Shown one piece after another: positions 5,285 through 6,520 of a DNA stretch of 6,520 nt. The notes under the pieces are model-generated. The model was not told where the DNA came from, ran no database searches, and worked only from the letters and a program-made list of their open reading frames with translations. The stretch is from positions 1 through 6,520 of the forward strand of contig JAFZJT010000044.1 of the NCBI GenBank assembly GCA_017553815.1, in the 5' to 3' direction. This stretch comes from Clostridia bacterium (GTDB lineage Bacteria > Bacillota_A > Clostridia > Christensenellales > CAG-138). The translations under genes and the position numbers were made by a program. Every line of letters begins with the position of its first letter. Position 1 is the first letter of the stretch.

Positions 5285-6520
5285 ATGGATATCACCAAAA
5301 TTCCCCATATAAACGAAGTTTCCGCCTGCCATGGCGAGTATAATCCTGCCGATTGCGAGCCTAAGAGCACCATTCGCTTCGACGAGAGGCAGAAGAACAG
5401 CAAGAAGGTGCTTCCCTCCATCGAGGAAGCCATCAAGCGCTCGGGTCTCAAGGACGGCATGACCATCTCGTTCCACCATCATTTCAGGAACGGCGACTAC
5501 GTTGTGAATATGGTTATCGACGAGATCGCGAGGCTGGGCATAAAGAACCTGACCCTCGCTGCGTCGAGCCTCACCGACTGCCACTGGCCGCTCATTGACC
5601 ATATCAAAAACGGCGTTATCACCCATATCGAGACCAGCGGTCTGCGCGGCAAGCTTGCCGAGGAGATCTCCAGAGGTCTTATGGATTTCCCGATTATCTT
5701 CCGCTCCCACGGCGGCAGAGCGGCGGCGATCGAAACGGGCGAACTGCATATCGACGTTGCGTTCCTCGGCGCACCATCCTGCGACCCCTACGGCAACGCG
5801 AACGGCTATAACCGCGACGACGAGAATTCCTCCTGCTGCGGCTCCCTCGGCTATGCGAAATTGGACGCGCAGCATGCGGATAAGTGCATCATAATCACCG
5901 ACCATCTTGTAAACTTCCCCAACGCGCCCTTCGGCATTCCCGAGTCCCGCGTTGACGGGGTGGTCGTTGTGGATAATATCGGTGATCCCAAGGGCATTAT
6001 GAGCGGCGCTACCCGCTACACAAAGAACCCCAAGGAGCTGCTTATCGCAAAAACTGCCGCTGAAGTTATCGAAGCGAGCGGCTATTTCGAGGATAATTTC
6101 TCGATGCAGATGGGCTCCGGCGGCGCAAGCCTTGCGACCGCGAGATTCCTTCGCGACAAGATGATCGCAAAGGACATCAAGTGCCGTTTCGCACTCGGCG
6201 GCATAACGGGTCAGATCGTGCAGATGCATGAGGAGGGTCTTGTAAAGAAGATCCTCGACGTTCAGTCCTTCGACCTTATCGCGGCGAATTCGCTCAAGAA
6301 CAACCGCTTCCATCAGCAGATCGACGCTTCCTACTACGCAAGCTACGTCAATAAGGGCGCGGCTGTAAACCAGCTCGACTTCGTTATCCTCTCCGCTCTT
6401 GAGATCGACGTTGACTTCAACGTAAACGTCATGACCGGTTCGGACGGCGTCATCAGGGGCGCGGTCGGCGGACATCCCGACACCGCTGCCGGCGCAAGCC
6501 TCACCGTTGTAACAGCTCCC
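5285..6520 (+). CDS. citF: Citrate lyase alpha subunit (citrate:acetyl-ACP transferase), 3' truncated by window
   Basis: The first 412 codons are open to the window edge. Known CitF proteins have about 510 residues, so roughly 100 are missing by truncation of the window, not by mutation. The enzyme swaps acetyl for citrate on the CitD carrier (EC 2.8.3.10), releasing acetate and forming citryl-ACP for CitE. Family signatures seen are FHHHFRNGDYVVN (63-75), SGLRGKLAEEISRGLM (118-133), SHGGRAAAIETGE (141-153), LGAPSCDPYGNANG (161-174), MQMGSGGASLA (274-284), GGITGQ (305-310) and GSDGVIRGAVGGHPDT (385-400). These match the CoA-transferase-like fold of the alpha subunit. GGAGG at 5271-5275 lies nine bases before the ATG. 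It is the third gene of a tightly packed citD-citE-citF unit; activation genes may follow beyond the window. Confidence 0.95.
   Translation, partial: MDITKIPHINEVSACHGEYNPADCEPKSTIRFDERQKNSKKVLPSIEEAIKRSGLKDGMTISFHHHFRNGDYVVNMVIDEIARLGIKNLTLAASSLTDCHWPLIDHIKNGVITHIETSGLRGKLAEEISRGLMDFPIIFRSHGGRAAAIETGELHIDVAFLGAPSCDPYGNANGYNRDDENSSCCGSLGYAKLDAQHADKCIIITDHLVNFPNAPFGIPESRVDGVVVVDNIGDPKGIMSGATRYTKNPKELLIAKTAAEVIEASGYFEDNFSMQMGSGGASLATARFLRDKMIAKDIKCRFALGGITGQIVQMHEEGLVKKILDVQSFDLIAANSLKNNRFHQQIDASYYASYVNKGAAVNQLDFVILSALEIDVDFNVNVMTGSDGVIRGAVGGHPDTAAGASLTVVTAP

Noticed and set aside
4819..5466. A 215-codon - strand open reading
   Set aside because: It is antisense to citE and the start of citF, has low-complexity composition and shows no family motif.
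5132..6475. A long - strand open reading of 447 codons
   Set aside because: It lies opposite citE and citF, whose family motifs are unmistakable. It shows no recognisable domain and is a product of GC-rich codon bias on the other strand.
1..6520. CRISPR array, tRNA, rRNA or insertion sequence
   Set aside because: No regularly spaced direct repeats, no cloverleaf-like gene, no ribosomal RNA sequence and no transposase motif were seen on either strand.

Overview
The window looks like a piece of a Clostridia-type (Bacillota) chromosome, probably from an anaerobic gut or environmental fermenter. This rests on strong GGAGG-type ribosome binding sites, sigma-A promoters of the TTGACA/TATAAT kind, a type I dockerin on a secreted protease, and a fermentative citrate lyase operon. 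Genus cannot be fixed from the sequence alone.

Left (1-1900): a leader of stacked hairpins ending in a clear terminator (141-168) closes an unseen upstream unit. A promoter (212-240) then drives one gene on the + strand (266-1720). It encodes a secreted subtilisin-family (S8) serine protease with a complete catalytic triad and a C-terminal dockerin. Two terminator-like hairpins follow, and then an interrupted inverted repeat.

Middle (1960-3830, - strand): a visibly AT-richer two-gene unit is transcribed from a near-perfect promoter (3798-3770). It encodes first a small lipoprotein of unknown function, then 25 bases later a secreted papain-fold-like cysteine protease with an apparent propeptide. 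The protease unit and the S8 gene are convergent, so two unrelated secreted proteases face each other across a 240-base terminator region. The lipoprotein/protease pair is the least explained part of the window.

Right (3830-6520, + strand): a divergent intergenic region carries the promoter and a 5' leader hairpin for citD-citE-citF. These are the acyl carrier protein, citryl-ACP lyase and citrate:acetyl-ACP transferase subunits of citrate lyase. The genes are tightly coupled (a 4-base overlap, then a 4-base gap). citF runs off the window end with an estimated 100 residues missing. The three products form one complex that splits citrate into acetate and oxaloacetate. The activation genes (citC, citX, citG) are not in view.

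No tRNA, rRNA, CRISPR array, insertion sequence or attachment site was seen.
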